A stretch of 64,000 nt of DNA from Bacteroidales bacterium M7 (GCA_001689515.1 LUJR01000024.1:96572-160571); one strand, 5' to 3'. Counted from the first letter of the stretch, positions 33,822-43,406 are shown. A program made the numbers and translations. The notes: generated from the letters alone by a model not told the origin.

Positions 33822-36554
33822 ATGCTCCGATACATCACTTTAGCATATTCATCGTTGACTGATATAATAAAATGCCTGCTGTCACGCACATCCCTTGCTG
33901 TGGCAGTGGTTGCTGCTCTTGTGTTGGCTGGTTCTGACAGTCTTAAGGCGCAAGATGCCGCTGTATCTCCATCTGATACGGCTTTGTTGGAAAGCGTGAC
34001 CGTGCCCATGGATACTGTGTTCAATCCCAATATCGTCTATACGACCACTCCGCGCATATACGAGATAGCAGGTATCACCGTTGACGGTGCTCCCAACTAT
34101 CAGCGTGAGGTTGTGGTGGGTTACAGCGGTCTGCGTGTAGGCAGCCGCATCGAGATTCCCGGCAAAGATATCAGCGATGCCGCCAAGCGTCTGTGGGATC
34201 AGGGACTGTTTGCCAACGTGCAGATTCTTGTCGACAAGTTTGTCGGTGACAAGGTATGGCTTCGCCTGAACCTCCGTCAGCAGCCACGTATCGGCACTAT
34301 CAATTTCCACGGTGTCAAGAAAGGGGAGCAGAAAGACCTTGAGGATCGCCTTAAGCTGATGAAGGGCAACCAGATTACTCCTAACATAGTCAACCGTGCC
34401 AAGCAGATCATCAAGAAGTACTTTGACGAAAAGGGCTTCCCCAACGCCAATGTCACGGTGTCGACCGCCGAGGATATTTCCGAACCTAACTATATGACTG
34501 TCGATATCGTGGTCAACCGTCATGACAAGATCAAGGTCCATAAGATATATATCAGTGGCAATGAAGCTCTCTCTGACGGCAAGATCAAGGGTGCGATGAA
34601 GAAGACCAATGAGAACGGCAACATCCTCAATCTCTTCAAGCAGAAGAAGTTTGTGGAAAGCGACTATCAGGATGACCTCAACCGCATCATACAGGCATAT
34701 AACGAACGTGGCTACCGCGATGCTAAAATCCTTAGTGACAGCGTGGTCCCCTATGGTGAAAACCGAGTGGACGTGTATATCGATGTAGAGGAGGGCGATG
34801 TGTATCATATCCGCAATATCGAGTGGGTGGGCAATACCGTCTATCCTACAGAGGCTCTTCAGGATCTCCTTGCCATGAATCCCGGCGATGTATATAACCA
34901 GAAACGTCTCGAAAAACGCATACGCGAGGATGACGATGCCGTCAGCAACCTCTATATGAACAACGGCTACCTCTTCTTCAATCTTGTGCCCATAGAGCGC
35001 AACGTGCGTAACGACTCTATTGACCTTGAGATGCGCATTATGGAGGGTCCTCAGGCGCGCATCAACCAGGTCATCATCAATGGTAACGACCGTCTGTATG
35101 AACGCGTCATCCGCCGAGAGCTGCGTGTCAAGCCTGGCGAACTGTTCAGCAAGGAAGACCTGATGCGCTCGGCGCGTGAAATCGCCGCTACGGGACATTT
35201 CAACCCTGAGAACATGGATATCCGCCCTCAGCCCAACGAGGATGACGGCACTGTAGACATCCTCTTCAATCTCGAGTCGAAAAACAATGACAAGATAGAG
35301 TTTTCACTCGGGTGGGGACAGACGGGTGTAATCGGTAAGGTCGCGCTGTCGTTTACCAACTTCTCCATACAGAACCTGCTTCATCCCAGCAGCTATAAGG
35401 GCATCATACCTCAGGGCGACGGACAGCAGTTTACTATCTCGGCGCAGACCAATGCCCGTTACTATCAGAGTTATAGCGTCTCGTTCCTTGACTCGTGGTT
35501 TGGCGGCAAGCGCCCCAATTCGCTCAGCGTCTCGGCATTCTTCAGCCGTCAGACAGGTGTCAACTCTTCATATTACAACAGCAACTACTGGAACAATATG
35601 TATGGTTACGGTCTCGGAGGTTCGTGGAACAATAACAATGCCAACTATAACTACAACTATACCTACGAGAATGCCTATGACCCCAACCAGGTACTCCAGA
35701 TGGCAGGTATAACCGTAGGCTTCGGCAAGCGACTGAGCTGGCCCGATGACTACTTCACATTCCAGGCTGACTTGAGCTACAACTGGTACTATCTTAAAAA
35801 CTGGCGTTATCTCTTCCAGATGAGCAACGGTACGTCTAACTCCATCGTGCTCGGTCTGACTCTCGGTCGCAACAGTATCGACAATCCTACATATACACGT
35901 CGCGGTTCGACATTCTCTCTCAACCTCCAGCTGACTCCGCCGTGGAGCTTGTTCCGCAACAAAAACTGGCAGCAGCTCTACGAGGAGAACACCGAGGAGT
36001 CGAAGAAGCAGCTATATCAGTGGATTGAATACTGGAAGCTCCGCTTCAAGTCGCGTACATACACTCCGCTCACTGACCCCACCGGTCAGTACACTCTCGT
36101 GCTTATGACGCGAGCCGATATCGGTCTGCTTGGTTACTACAACCGCTGGGTCAAGACTCCGTTTGAGACATTCTATGTCGGTGGTGACGGCATGTCAGGC
36201 TCATATACCTATGCCACTGAGACCATCGCCCTCCGCGGTTATGATAACGGTGCGCTCACCCCTGGTAACCGTCTCGGCTACGCATACGCCCGCTTCGGAG
36301 CAGAGCTTCATTTCCCGTTCCTGTTGCAGCCGTCGACCACCATCTATGGTCTTGTATTCGTCGAGGGTGGTAATGCCTGGACTGATGTGGCGAGCTTCTC
36401 GCCGTTTGACCTCAAGCGCAGTGCCGGTGCCGGTGTGCGCGTGTTCCTGCCCATGGTCGGCATGATGGGTATCGACTGGGGCTACGGCTTTGACAAGGCG
36501 TATGGCGTCAAGGGCGGCAGCCACTTCCACTTTATCCTCGGCCAGGAATTTTAG
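33822..36554 (+). CDS. bamA: Outer membrane protein assembly factor BamA
   Basis: The 910-residue protein has a signal sequence ending SLKA, then about five POTRA domains (RVGSRIEIPGKDISDAAKRL, KVHKIYISGNEALSDGKIKG, HIRNIEWVGNTVYPTEALQD, RINQVIINGNDRLYERVIRR), and a 16-strand Omp85 barrel. The barrel carries an Asn/Tyr-rich loop (35572-35670, repeated NNN/YNYNY) and ends LGQEF, a C-terminal aromatic typical of barrels. It inserts barrel proteins into the outer membrane. The low-complexity loop is probably surface exposed. The first 30 residues are hydrophilic before the signal core, so a later start cannot be excluded. Confidence 0.95.
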   Translation: MLRYITLAYSSLTDIIKCLLSRTSLAVAVVAALVLAGSDSLKAQDAAVSPSDTALLESVTVPMDTVFNPNIVYTTTPRIYEIAGITVDGAPNYQREVVVGYSGLRVGSRIEIPGKDISDAAKRLWDQGLFANVQILVDKFVGDKVWLRLNLRQQPRIGTINFHGVKKGEQKDLEDRLKLMKGNQITPNIVNRAKQIIKKYFDEKGFPNANVTVSTAEDISEPNYMTVDIVVNRHDKIKVHKIYISGNEALSDGKIKGAMKKTNENGNILNLFKQKKFVESDYQDDLNRIIQAYNERGYRDAKILSDSVVPYGENRVDVYIDVEEGDVYHIRNIEWVGNTVYPTEALQDLLAMNPGDVYNQKRLEKRIREDDDAVSNLYMNNGYLFFNLVPIERNVRNDSIDLEMRIMEGPQARINQVIINGNDRLYERVIRRELRVKPGELFSKEDLMRSAREIAATGHFNPENMDIRPQPNEDDGTVDILFNLESKNNDKIEFSLGWGQTGVIGKVALSFTNFSIQNLLHPSSYKGIIPQGDGQQFTISAQTNARYYQSYSVSFLDSWFGGKRPNSLSVSAFFSRQTGVNSSYYNSNYWNNMYGYGLGGSWNNNNANYNYNYTYENAYDPNQVLQMAGITVGFGKRLSWPDDYFTFQADLSYNWYYLKNWRYLFQMSNGTSNSIVLGLTLGRNSIDNPTYTRRGSTFSLNLQLTPPWSLFRNKNWQQLYEENTEESKKQLYQWIEYWKLRFKSRTYTPLTDPTGQYTLVLMTRADIGLLGYYNRWVKTPFETFYVGGDGMSGSYTYATETIALRGYDNGALTPGNRLGYAYARFGAELHFPFLLQPSTTIYGLVFVEGGNAWTDVASFSPFDLKRSAGAGVRVFLPMVGMMGIDWGYGFDKAYGVKGGSHFHFILGQEF

Positions 36555-36578
36555 AGATGTTTAATTAACATATATTAT

Positions 36579-36586
36579 TATCTTTG
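36579..36586 (+). promoter_or_regulatory. Putative -7 promoter of the skp-like pair
   Basis: TATCTTTG lies 77 bp upstream of the first OmpH/Skp ATG and 25 bp after bamA, suggesting separate expression of the chaperones. Confidence 0.5.
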
Positions 36587-36662
36587 CGTTAAACCAAATA
36601 TTTGTCCTAAGTGTCAAATTGTTAACTGTCTAATTCTAAACCAACGAATCATACTGACGACT

Positions 36663-37178
36663 ATGAAGAAGATAATAATGCTGGCAGTGATATGCGTGAT
36701 GACCGCACTTGCCAGCCATGCACAGAAATTTGCGATGGTGGATATGGAATATATCCTCAAGAATGTCCCCGCATATGAGATGGCTAACGAGCAGCTCAAC
36801 CAGCTCTCTTTGCGCTGGCAGAAGGAGCTTGAAAAAGCTGCCAACGATGCTCAGACCGCCTATAAGAACTATCAGAACGAGAAGGTGTTTCTGACCGACG
36901 AGATGCAGAAAAAGCGCGAGGAGGACATCGTGGCGAAGGAGAAGGCTGCTGCCGAACTCCGCAACAAGTACTTCGGTCCTGAAGGTGAGCTTTATAAGCG
37001 TCGCCAGAACCTGATGAAGCCCATACAGGACGATGTCTACAACGCCATCAAGAAGGTCGCAGAGGAGCGTGGCTATCAGGCGATATTCGACCGCGCTTCA
37101 TCGGCAGATGTCGTGTTTGCCTCGCCCCGTATAGATGTCAGTCGAGAGGTCCTCTCAAAGCTCGGCTATGCCAACTGA
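36663..37178 (+). CDS. OmpH/Skp-family periplasmic chaperone (first copy)
   Basis: The 171-residue protein has a signal peptide (MKKIIMLAVICVMTALASHA), then FAMVDMEYILKNVPAYEMAN, a long charged coiled-coil (residues 45-110) and a C-terminal segment (GYQAIFDRASSADVVFASPRIDVS) typical of Skp/OmpH. Skp trimers hold unfolded barrel proteins on their way to BamA, which is encoded just upstream. Length is standard. Confidence 0.93.
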   Translation: MKKIIMLAVICVMTALASHAQKFAMVDMEYILKNVPAYEMANEQLNQLSLRWQKELEKAANDAQTAYKNYQNEKVFLTDEMQKKREEDIVAKEKAAAELRNKYFGPEGELYKRRQNLMKPIQDDVYNAIKKVAEERGYQAIFDRASSADVVFASPRIDVSREVLSKLGYAN

Positions 37179-37231
37179 TACGTTTCCCCATAGATAATCC
37201 CAACAATTAACCATAACAACCATCTAATCTT

Positions 37232-37747
37232 ATGATCAAGAAAATTCTTGCAGTGCTTGCTGTCGTAGCTATGGCACTCCCCGTGTGCTCCATGGCACAA
37301 TCTAAATTCGGCATCGTCAATCCCGACGCTATAATGAGAGACCTCCCCGAACTTGCCAAGGCTCAGAAGGAACTCGAAGCAGTGTCTGCAAAGTATCAGA
37401 AGGAAGACAGCGTGCTCCAGACTGAAATCCAGCTCAAGTATGACGACCTCCAGAAGACCATGCGTAATGATCCCAACACTCCTCAGGCTATCCAGGAACG
37501 CCGCATGCAGGAGATACAGGATATGACAAATAAGTATCAGCAGTTCCGTCAGAACGCACAGCAGGATATCCAGCGTCAGCAGGAGACCCTCCTTGCACCC
37601 GTGCAGCAGAAGGTGGTCAGTGCCATCAAGGCTGTAGGCGAACTCGGCAGCTATACATTCATCTTCACAAGCGAAGTGCCTGCCTACGTTGGCAAGGATG
37701 TCGTGGACGTTACTCCTGAAGTGCGCAAGCAGCTCGGACTGAAATAA
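37232..37747 (+). CDS. OmpH/Skp-family periplasmic chaperone (second copy)
   Basis: The 171-residue paralogue of the preceding gene, 53 bp downstream, has signal peptide MIKKILAVLAVVAMALPVCS, then KFGIVNPDAIMRDLPELAKA, a Gln-rich coiled coil (QQDIQRQQETLLAPVQQKV) and ITEVPAYVGKDVVDV-like C-terminus (TSEVPAYVGKDVVDVTP). Two tandem Skp genes after bamA are usual in Bacteroidetes. A strong terminator follows. Confidence 0.93.
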   Translation: MIKKILAVLAVVAMALPVCSMAQSKFGIVNPDAIMRDLPELAKAQKELEAVSAKYQKEDSVLQTEIQLKYDDLQKTMRNDPNTPQAIQERRMQEIQDMTNKYQQFRQNAQQDIQRQQETLLAPVQQKVVSAIKAVGELGSYTFIFTSEVPAYVGKDVVDVTPEVRKQLGLK

Positions 37748-37771
37748 GTAAGATAAGCTCATCAGATAATG

Positions 37772-37810
37772 GCAGCGCCGCCCGACCATCACGGCGGCGC
37801 TGCTTGTTTT
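37772..37810 (+). terminator. Intrinsic terminator after the skp-like genes
   Basis: GCAGCGCCGCC (37772-37782) and GGCGGCGCTGC (37793-37803) form a perfect 11-bp GC-rich stem with a 10-base loop, followed by TTGTTTT. Confidence 0.9.
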
Positions 37811-37826
37811 ATCGCATCATTAACTC

Positions 37827-39161
37827 ATGCGGCTTCTGGATAAATATTCAAGGATAATACCGTGGATTGTAGCAACCCTGTGTCTGCTTGAATGTCTCGG
37901 GTTTATGCTCTATCATCATGCCACTACCGGCTGGTGGGGGTTCTATATGCCCGATACGCAGTCATATATTATGGATGGCTTCTCGCTTCGTCCGCCGTTT
38001 TATCCTTTGTTTCTGAAAGCCTGCGGCATGCGGGTCAATACCGATGTGCCTTCCATGATAATGGTGACTCTTGTCCCGGCTATGGCATATGCACTCTCGG
38101 CAGCGGCTTTTACCCGCATAGCTATGGCTGCTGGAGGTTGGCTGGGCTTGTGCATCGGATGTCTATATGCCTTCTATCCATCATTTGACATCTTGCCGCT
38201 TGAATTAGGCACTGAAAGTTTCTCGATGTCATTTGTAGTGTTCGCCATATACTTTTTTTGGCGGATGTCATATAATCCTTCATGGCGGTTATGGGGATTG
38301 TTTTCAGTGATGGTGATAATGCTGCTTGCCATAAAGCCTGCATTTCTGTTCGTGCCGGTCAGCGTGCTTTTGGTCGGGGTGGTTATCAGATTGATGCGCG
38401 CCAATGCGTCCATGTATAGATTCGCACGTAGGCTGATAATATCCGGGCTTGCCGGGATAACATGCGTACTGGTTTACAGCACCATGGTTTATCACAAATG
38501 GGGTGTCTTTACCCCGTCTACGGTCAGTCTGCGTAATGACTACTATGAGGTCCGGCTTTCAGGCGTGCTTGAGGCAGAATGCTGTCCTGACCCAGCTCTT
38601 AGGGCAGCGATACAGCAGAAACTTGATGCACGTCCTGTAATCGAGGATATTGACGGAAAGGCGTGGGTAGAAGCTATCGACCTCACAAATGAGTATGATC
38701 TTCCATCTCTGCAAATTGCTGTTGACGCAAGCAAGAAAAAGCATCCCGATCAGTGGTACGACTACTTTACCTGCAAACTTTGCAATGGTCTCTCTGAACC
38801 ACTCCTATATCCTGGCACTGACCGTGGAGAGTTTGCCGTATATGCTTTTCGTGCTGTCACAGGCAGTTTCCTGAGGAGCATATGGTTGACATGGTGGCTA
38901 CCGCTTGCCGTATCAATTGCAGTCATGATGCTGCTTGTTTATAAGTTCGTAGTATTCAGACGTTACCGTTCGTCCACCGTTCGCCCGAATATGGATATGC
39001 GTCCCTGGTCTTTCGCCTTATTCCTAACCCTCATCCTCTTGGGCAATATCTTCGTAGTATCTTTCGGCGCCCCCTACGACTTCTCCCGCCTCCTTTTCCC
39101 AATCCTCCCCGCCTTCATGCTTTTATGTGTGCTGCTTCCATTATTGGTTAGCAGAAGATAA
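37827..39161 (+). CDS. GT-C-type (family 39-like) integral membrane glycosyltransferase
   Basis: The 444-residue protein has about ten hydrophobic segments. The first large loop contains YMPDTQSYIMDGFSLRPPFY, with an aspartate where GT-C enzymes (PMT/ArnT type) keep the catalytic one. The C-terminus returns to hydrophobic helices (PILPAFMLLCVLLPLLVSRR). It would transfer a sugar from a polyprenyl-phosphate donor at the outer face of the inner membrane; donor and acceptor are unknown. It stands alone between two strong terminators. Codons look slightly AT-richer than in bamA. Confidence 0.7.
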   Translation: MRLLDKYSRIIPWIVATLCLLECLGFMLYHHATTGWWGFYMPDTQSYIMDGFSLRPPFYPLFLKACGMRVNTDVPSMIMVTLVPAMAYALSAAAFTRIAMAAGGWLGLCIGCLYAFYPSFDILPLELGTESFSMSFVVFAIYFFWRMSYNPSWRLWGLFSVMVIMLLAIKPAFLFVPVSVLLVGVVIRLMRANASMYRFARRLIISGLAGITCVLVYSTMVYHKWGVFTPSTVSLRNDYYEVRLSGVLEAECCPDPALRAAIQQKLDARPVIEDIDGKAWVEAIDLTNEYDLPSLQIAVDASKKKHPDQWYDYFTCKLCNGLSEPLLYPGTDRGEFAVYAFRAVTGSFLRSIWLTWWLPLAVSIAVMMLLVYKFVVFRRYRSSTVRPNMDMRPWSFALFLTLILLGNIFVVSFGAPYDFSRLLFPILPAFMLLCVLLPLLVSRR

Positions 39162-39166
39162 TATGG

Positions 39167-39222
39167 CACACAATGAATAGGCGGCAGGAGTTTTAAAACT
39201 CCTGCCGCCTATTCATTGTGTG
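39167..39222. terminator. Perfect 56-bp palindrome shared by the GT-C gene and tRNA-Pro
   Basis: Arms 39167-39194 and 39195-39222 are exact complements (28 bp each, core GGCGGCAGGAG, centre TTTTAAAA). It begins 5 bp after the GT-C stop and ends one base before the tRNA 3' end, so transcripts from both sides would run into it. Confidence 0.85.
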
Positions 39223-39297
39223 TCGGAGTGGCGAGATTCGAACTCGCGACCCCCTGCTCCCAAAGCAGGTACGCTAACCGGACTGCGCTACACTCCG
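39223..39297 (-). tRNA. tRNA-Pro (anticodon TGG)
   Basis: The minus strand folds into a normal cloverleaf. Acceptor CGGAGTG pairs with CACTCCG and the discriminator is A. The D arm contains GTCCGGTTAGCG. The anticodon stem is CCTGC/GCAGG with loop TTTGGGA, giving TGG, and the T loop is GTTCGAATC. It is 75 bases long. CCA is not encoded, and the cca nucleotidyltransferase at 59147 would add it. Confidence 0.97.
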
Positions 39298-39354
39298 AGT
39301 GCCTCTGACCTTGCTGGCAGATGCCTCCGGCGGCATCTCTCGGTCATGACGGTG

Positions 39355-39386
39355 CAAAGGTAGTCAGTTTTTTTGGTATAACCAAA
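39355..39386 (-). promoter_or_regulatory. Promoter of tRNA-Pro
   Basis: On the minus strand TTTG (39383-39386), a 20-bp spacer, then TACCTTTG (39355-39362): an ideal Bacteroidetes promoter, 58 bp ahead of the mature tRNA. A palindrome AGATGCC-TCCGGC-GGCATCT (39320-39339) lies in the precursor leader. Confidence 0.75.
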
Positions 39387-39425
39387 AAATGCTGGCTATG
39401 TGATGCGTTTTTCATACGATTATTG

Positions 39426-40064
39426 TCAGTCCCTGCCGAAGAAGTAGGCTACGGAGAGCTTCCATACGCGGTTTTGCGCGCTGTAGTCGGTCAGTATGTC
39501 GGCTTTGGTGACGTAGGTCATGCCGAGATTGAGCGAGGCGGTGACCTGCCATTTCTTGTATATCTCAGCTCCGATGCCCATGTCTATGCCGATGGAGCCG
39601 AACGGGAACGAGAATGCGTCGCACTTGGAGTGTGCGAGCAGGAAATCAAATGACGGACCTACATATACCAGCGGCACGAGGTATTCCTCAAAGCCGTTGA
39701 GACGGGTGTACTTGAAGCGGAGGTGTACAGGGATGCTCAGGGTGTGCAGGTAGAAGCGCTGGTTGCCGTAGCCTTGCGAGCTCCACATCAGTTTTTCGCC
39801 AAGATTGACTTTCGCGCCGAGCATCTGGTACTGAGCCCCCACGTCTATGCCGAAGCCTACACCAGGGAATATCATTTCGCCGATTATGCCGGCTGCGAAT
39901 CCCGGAGTCTTCTTGACAGTGACGAGCGGCTGCTTGAAGTGCATGTCGGTCAAGGATATGCCAGCCGTGGCACCCCAGCGCATCTGGCTGTGTGCCTCCC
40001 CGGCGCATACGAGCATCAGTGTTGCGAGGACTAATGCTTTGACGGTTTGAGTGAGTATTTTCAT
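39426..40064 (-). CDS. Porin-like outer membrane beta-barrel protein
   Basis: The 212-residue protein has a signal peptide ending EAHS, then strands of an 8-stranded OMP_b-brl_2/PorT-type barrel (WGATAGISLTDMHF, GFGIDVGAQYQMLGAKV, YLHTLSIPVHLRFKY, LVYVGPSFDFLLA) and a final aromatic strand (WKLSVAYFFGRD). It is an outer membrane protein of unknown function. It lies 29 bp after the DPP III gene on the same strand. Confidence 0.82.
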   Translation of the reverse strand: MKILTQTVKALVLATLMLVCAGEAHSQMRWGATAGISLTDMHFKQPLVTVKKTPGFAAGIIGEMIFPGVGFGIDVGAQYQMLGAKVNLGEKLMWSSQGYGNQRFYLHTLSIPVHLRFKYTRLNGFEEYLVPLVYVGPSFDFLLAHSKCDAFSFPFGSIGIDMGIGAEIYKKWQVTASLNLGMTYVTKADILTDYSAQNRVWKLSVAYFFGRD

Positions 40065-40093
40065 TTATATATTCTGTGGTCGATGATGGTGTG

Positions 40094-42133
40094 TTATCGG
40101 GGCAGGGTAGAGTAGTCGCGTGAGTAACGGAGCATCTGCGGTATGTAGCCCTCGGTGTAGTCTATTGTAACGTCAGTGATGTTGCCGTTGGCATCCTTGA
40201 CAAGGCTGTATACGGGGTTGACGAAACCCTTGTAGGGCGCGATGTCAAGGTGGGCATAGCGGTCAAGAACCTCTTTATGAAGCTCAGGATTTACTTTTAC
40301 TCCATAGGTCTCGACCAATGCGCGTCCGGCAGCGAAATCGCCCTCGCTCTTGATACGCTGGATTTCGGCAAGCAGCTGTGCGAAGAGTCCACGCAGTGCA
40401 TGGTAGTCGTTGATCTGCACGTAAGTCTTGCCGTCGCGCTTGATCATCTCCACCACGCCGTCAGCTTTTCCCTTTTCAAGCACCCAGTAGGCTATGAGGG
40501 CGCGGTTGCGCATATGTGCTTCCTCGATGTCCTTGCCAGGCTCGATGCGCATCAGCTGCGTCATCAGGCCGTTGAGCATGTATTTGTAGTATTCAGCCTT
40601 GTAAGCCTCGGGATTGTCGAGAAGCCCGAGTTCAAGCAGTTTGGGATCGGCAAGATAATATAGTGCGAACAGGTCGGCACGGGTTTCCTCCAGAGTGGAA
40701 CCGTAGGCACCGAGGGCGTTCTCGTCTACACCGGGGAGGAGCCTGCCGGAGGCATGTCCGAGACATTCGTGAAGGTCGGTGTGGAGATTATCCGTGATGA
40801 AGAGATACTTGTCCATCAGACGGGCTGTGGGAGCATCAATTACGAATTCCTCGTTGAACCCGTCGCCATGTGATGCCTCGTCATATGCCTGGGTGATGTT
40901 TTCCAGAGTGACCGATTTTGAGCCGTGGGCTGCGCGGATCCAGTTGGCATTAGGCAGGTTGATGCCGATGGGGGTGGCAGGATAGGCATCGCCGGCAAGG
41001 ATGGCTGCGGTGATGACCTTGGCTGTAACGCCTTTGACGTGGGGCTTGCGGAAACGCGGGTCAACAGGGGAGTGGTCCTCAAACCACTGTGCGCTGTCGC
41101 TGATAGCCTCGGTGCGGTGAGATGCCTCAAGGTTTTTGAAATTGACTATCGACTCCCATGTGCCGGTCATGCCGAGCGGATCGCCGTAGCTTTCGATGAA
41201 GCCGTTGATAAAGTCGACCCGTGATGCTGTGTCGCCCACCCATAGGATGGAGTATTCGTCAAATTTCTTGAGGTCGCCTGTGCGGTAGAAGTCTATCAGT
41301 GACTGTATCACCTGACGCTGGCGGTCGTTTTCGGCATATTGCTGTGCCTTTGTGAGATTGTCTATGATACGGCTTATGGCGGCATCGTAAAGTCCTCCCT
41401 GCTTGTAGACATCTTCGGTGACCTTTCCGTCGCGTTTGATGATCTTGCTGTTGAGACCGAGGCTTATAGGTGTGAGGTCTGTGGTGTCGCGCAGAGAGGC
41501 ATAATAAGCCTCGACTTCGGGTTGGGTCACCCCTTCGTAGATGTTGGCGGCAGATGTGACCACGAGGTCATGGCCGTCAGCCTGGTTGACCCTCTTTGCC
41601 ATGAATGTAGGATTGAATATGACCTCCTCGAGCATTGCGAGTCCTTCGGGTTGCTTGTCGGCAGGCAGGGCTTTGACCATGGCATCAAAATATTCGCGCG
41701 AAAACTCGGGCGTGAACTTATCCATCGAATAGTGATGGTGGATACCGTTGCCAAATTCTATCTGCTTGAGGTATTTTTCAAGAGCCTTGAAGTCTGCGCT
41801 TTTGCCGTCTTTTTCGCGTGCGGTCAGATACACGTTCTCAATCAGATCACGTATGGCGAGGTTATATTTTCCATACTGATCCCATACGATGTCACGACCA
41901 GCCAATGCGGCTTCGGTCAGGTAATATATGAGGAGTTTCTGATCAAGCGATAGCTGCTCGAATCCGGGCACTTTGTATCGGAGTACCTGGATGTCGGCAA
42001 AGCGGTCGACTTTGTAGTCGAAATTGCCTGATTTGTCGGTCTTTTCAATGTCTGCCATGATTGTGGGTGATAACATTAATGACATGCCGGCACCTATGCC
42101 GACGAGAGTGTTGCGCAATGTTGACTTTTTCAT
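40094..42133 (-). CDS. Dipeptidyl-peptidase III (M49 family)
   Basis: The 679-residue protein has zinc motif HECLGH near residue 454 and the second ligand region EETRADLFALYYL, both signatures of M49. The N-terminus (MKKSTLRNTLVGIGAGMSLM...IMADIEK) is a signal peptide, so it probably works in the periplasm or as a surface protein, unlike cytosolic eukaryotic DPP III. It removes dipeptides from short peptides. Gut Bacteroides have similar exported DPP III enzymes. Confidence 0.92.
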   Translation of the reverse strand: MKKSTLRNTLVGIGAGMSLMLSPTIMADIEKTDKSGNFDYKVDRFADIQVLRYKVPGFEQLSLDQKLLIYYLTEAALAGRDIVWDQYGKYNLAIRDLIENVYLTAREKDGKSADFKALEKYLKQIEFGNGIHHHYSMDKFTPEFSREYFDAMVKALPADKQPEGLAMLEEVIFNPTFMAKRVNQADGHDLVVTSAANIYEGVTQPEVEAYYASLRDTTDLTPISLGLNSKIIKRDGKVTEDVYKQGGLYDAAISRIIDNLTKAQQYAENDRQRQVIQSLIDFYRTGDLKKFDEYSILWVGDTASRVDFINGFIESYGDPLGMTGTWESIVNFKNLEASHRTEAISDSAQWFEDHSPVDPRFRKPHVKGVTAKVITAAILAGDAYPATPIGINLPNANWIRAAHGSKSVTLENITQAYDEASHGDGFNEEFVIDAPTARLMDKYLFITDNLHTDLHECLGHASGRLLPGVDENALGAYGSTLEETRADLFALYYLADPKLLELGLLDNPEAYKAEYYKYMLNGLMTQLMRIEPGKDIEEAHMRNRALIAYWVLEKGKADGVVEMIKRDGKTYVQINDYHALRGLFAQLLAEIQRIKSEGDFAAGRALVETYGVKVNPELHKEVLDRYAHLDIAPYKGFVNPVYSLVKDANGNITDVTIDYTEGYIPQMLRYSRDYSTLPR

Positions 42134-42179
42134 GGGTATGTGGCGAAATGTGTTGTATGATGTCGTATCTTTTTGGGGC

Positions 42180-43385
42180 TTATTCCACGTAGAGCACTAA
42201 TCCTTTGAGGTATTCCCCTTCTGGATGGTAGATGCTTACTGGATGGTCGGCCGGCTGCGTGAGTTGATGGAGGATGCGCACACGTCGCCCGGTCTGGGCT
42301 GCGGCTGAGAACACAGCTAAGCGGAACTGCTCACGCGTGATGGCTTGCGAACAGGAGAATGTGAAAAGTATTCCTCCTGGTGCTATCTTGCGCAGAGCCT
42401 TCTCATTGAGACGCTGGTAGCCGCGCAGGGCGTTGCGGATGGCGCTGCGGTGCTTGGCAAAGGCTGGTGGGTCGAGGATTATAAGGTCGAATTCGTCCTT
42501 CTCCATGCGTGAAAGGTAGTCAAAGGCATCTACAGCTTCGGACGAGTGGCGTTTTTCTGCTTCCATGCCGGCAAAGTTGATGCGGACGTTGGCATCAGTG
42601 AGGGCTATCGCCTTGGCTGAACTGTCGACCGACACCACACGCTCGGCACCTCCAGCCAGAGCATAGACCGAAAAACCGCCTGTGTAGCAGAACATGTTGA
42701 GCACACGCCGTCCGGCAGACATGCGACCCAGCAGAGCTCGGTTGTCGCGCTGGTCTATGAAGAAACCTGTCTTCTGTCCTTTGAGCCAGTCGACATGGAA
42801 TTTCAGTCCGTTTTCGGTGGTGATGTTGCCTGTGTCGTGCCCGAGGATATAATCATTCTGGGGATCGAGGCTCGCCTTGTAGGGCAGCGTGGTCTCAGAT
42901 TTGTAATACACGTTTTTGATACGAGCCTCAGGCAGTTCGGTGAGAGCCTGGGCTATGATGTTACGCGCATAGTGCATGGCTGGAGAGTGTGCCTGCATGA
43001 CCGCCGTGTCACCGTAGATGTCTACGATCAGTCCTGGCAGGAAATCGCCTTCACCATGTACCAGGCGGAATGCGTCATTGTCATCACGAAGCAGTCCGAG
43101 GGTGCGTCTCAGCTGCCATGCGCTTGTAAGACGGGCAAGGTAGAAGTCGCCGTCGATGGCGGTGTCGGCATCGCTCGTGAGCATCCTGACGGCTATGCTG
43201 CCTATCTGGTAATGTCCTATGCCGAGCAGCCGACCGTCAGCCGATGCTACCTTGACGATGTCGCCTTCTTCTATTCCGTCAGGCATGGAAGCTATGGCTC
43301 CCGAAAATACCCACGGGTGGAAACGCATTAGTGATTCGTCCTTGCCCGGGCGCAGTGTGATCGTAGGATATGCTGTCTGTGTCAT
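42180..43385 (-). CDS. Class I SAM-dependent 23S rRNA methyltransferase, RlmI-like
   Basis: The 401-residue protein has an N-terminal PUA domain (HPWVFSGAI, GDIVKVASADGRLLGIGHY), then a Rossmann methyltransferase with NMFCYTGGFSVYALAGGAE, DSSAKAI, motif IV DLIILDPPAFAKHR and TFSCSQAI with the catalytic cysteine. Family members make m5C1962 in 23S rRNA; the exact base here is inferred. It ends 46 bp before the DPP III start and begins 21 bp after rseP. Confidence 0.9.
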   Translation of the reverse strand: MTQTAYPTITLRPGKDESLMRFHPWVFSGAIASMPDGIEEGDIVKVASADGRLLGIGHYQIGSIAVRMLTSDADTAIDGDFYLARLTSAWQLRRTLGLLRDDNDAFRLVHGEGDFLPGLIVDIYGDTAVMQAHSPAMHYARNIIAQALTELPEARIKNVYYKSETTLPYKASLDPQNDYILGHDTGNITTENGLKFHVDWLKGQKTGFFIDQRDNRALLGRMSAGRRVLNMFCYTGGFSVYALAGGAERVVSVDSSAKAIALTDANVRINFAGMEAEKRHSSEAVDAFDYLSRMEKDEFDLIILDPPAFAKHRSAIRNALRGYQRLNEKALRKIAPGGILFTFSCSQAITREQFRLAVFSAAAQTGRRVRILHQLTQPADHPVSIYHPEGEYLKGLVLYVE

Positions 43386-43406
43386 TGTTGTAGTAGGTGA
43401 TGGCGG

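Noticed and set aside
33882..35198. 438-codon minus-strand frame inside bamA
   Set aside because: Antisense to POTRA domains of bamA; no family resemblance.
39167..39297. tRNA-Pro as an integration site of a mobile element
   Set aside because: No integrase gene, no direct repeat of the tRNA 3' end and no element-like gene set on either side; the neighbouring palindrome behaves as a terminator.
40752..40761. GGCATGTCCG, matching half of a REP
   Set aside because: It encodes the conserved HECLGHAS zinc-site region of DPP III and lacks the GTAGGG head, so the match is coincidental.
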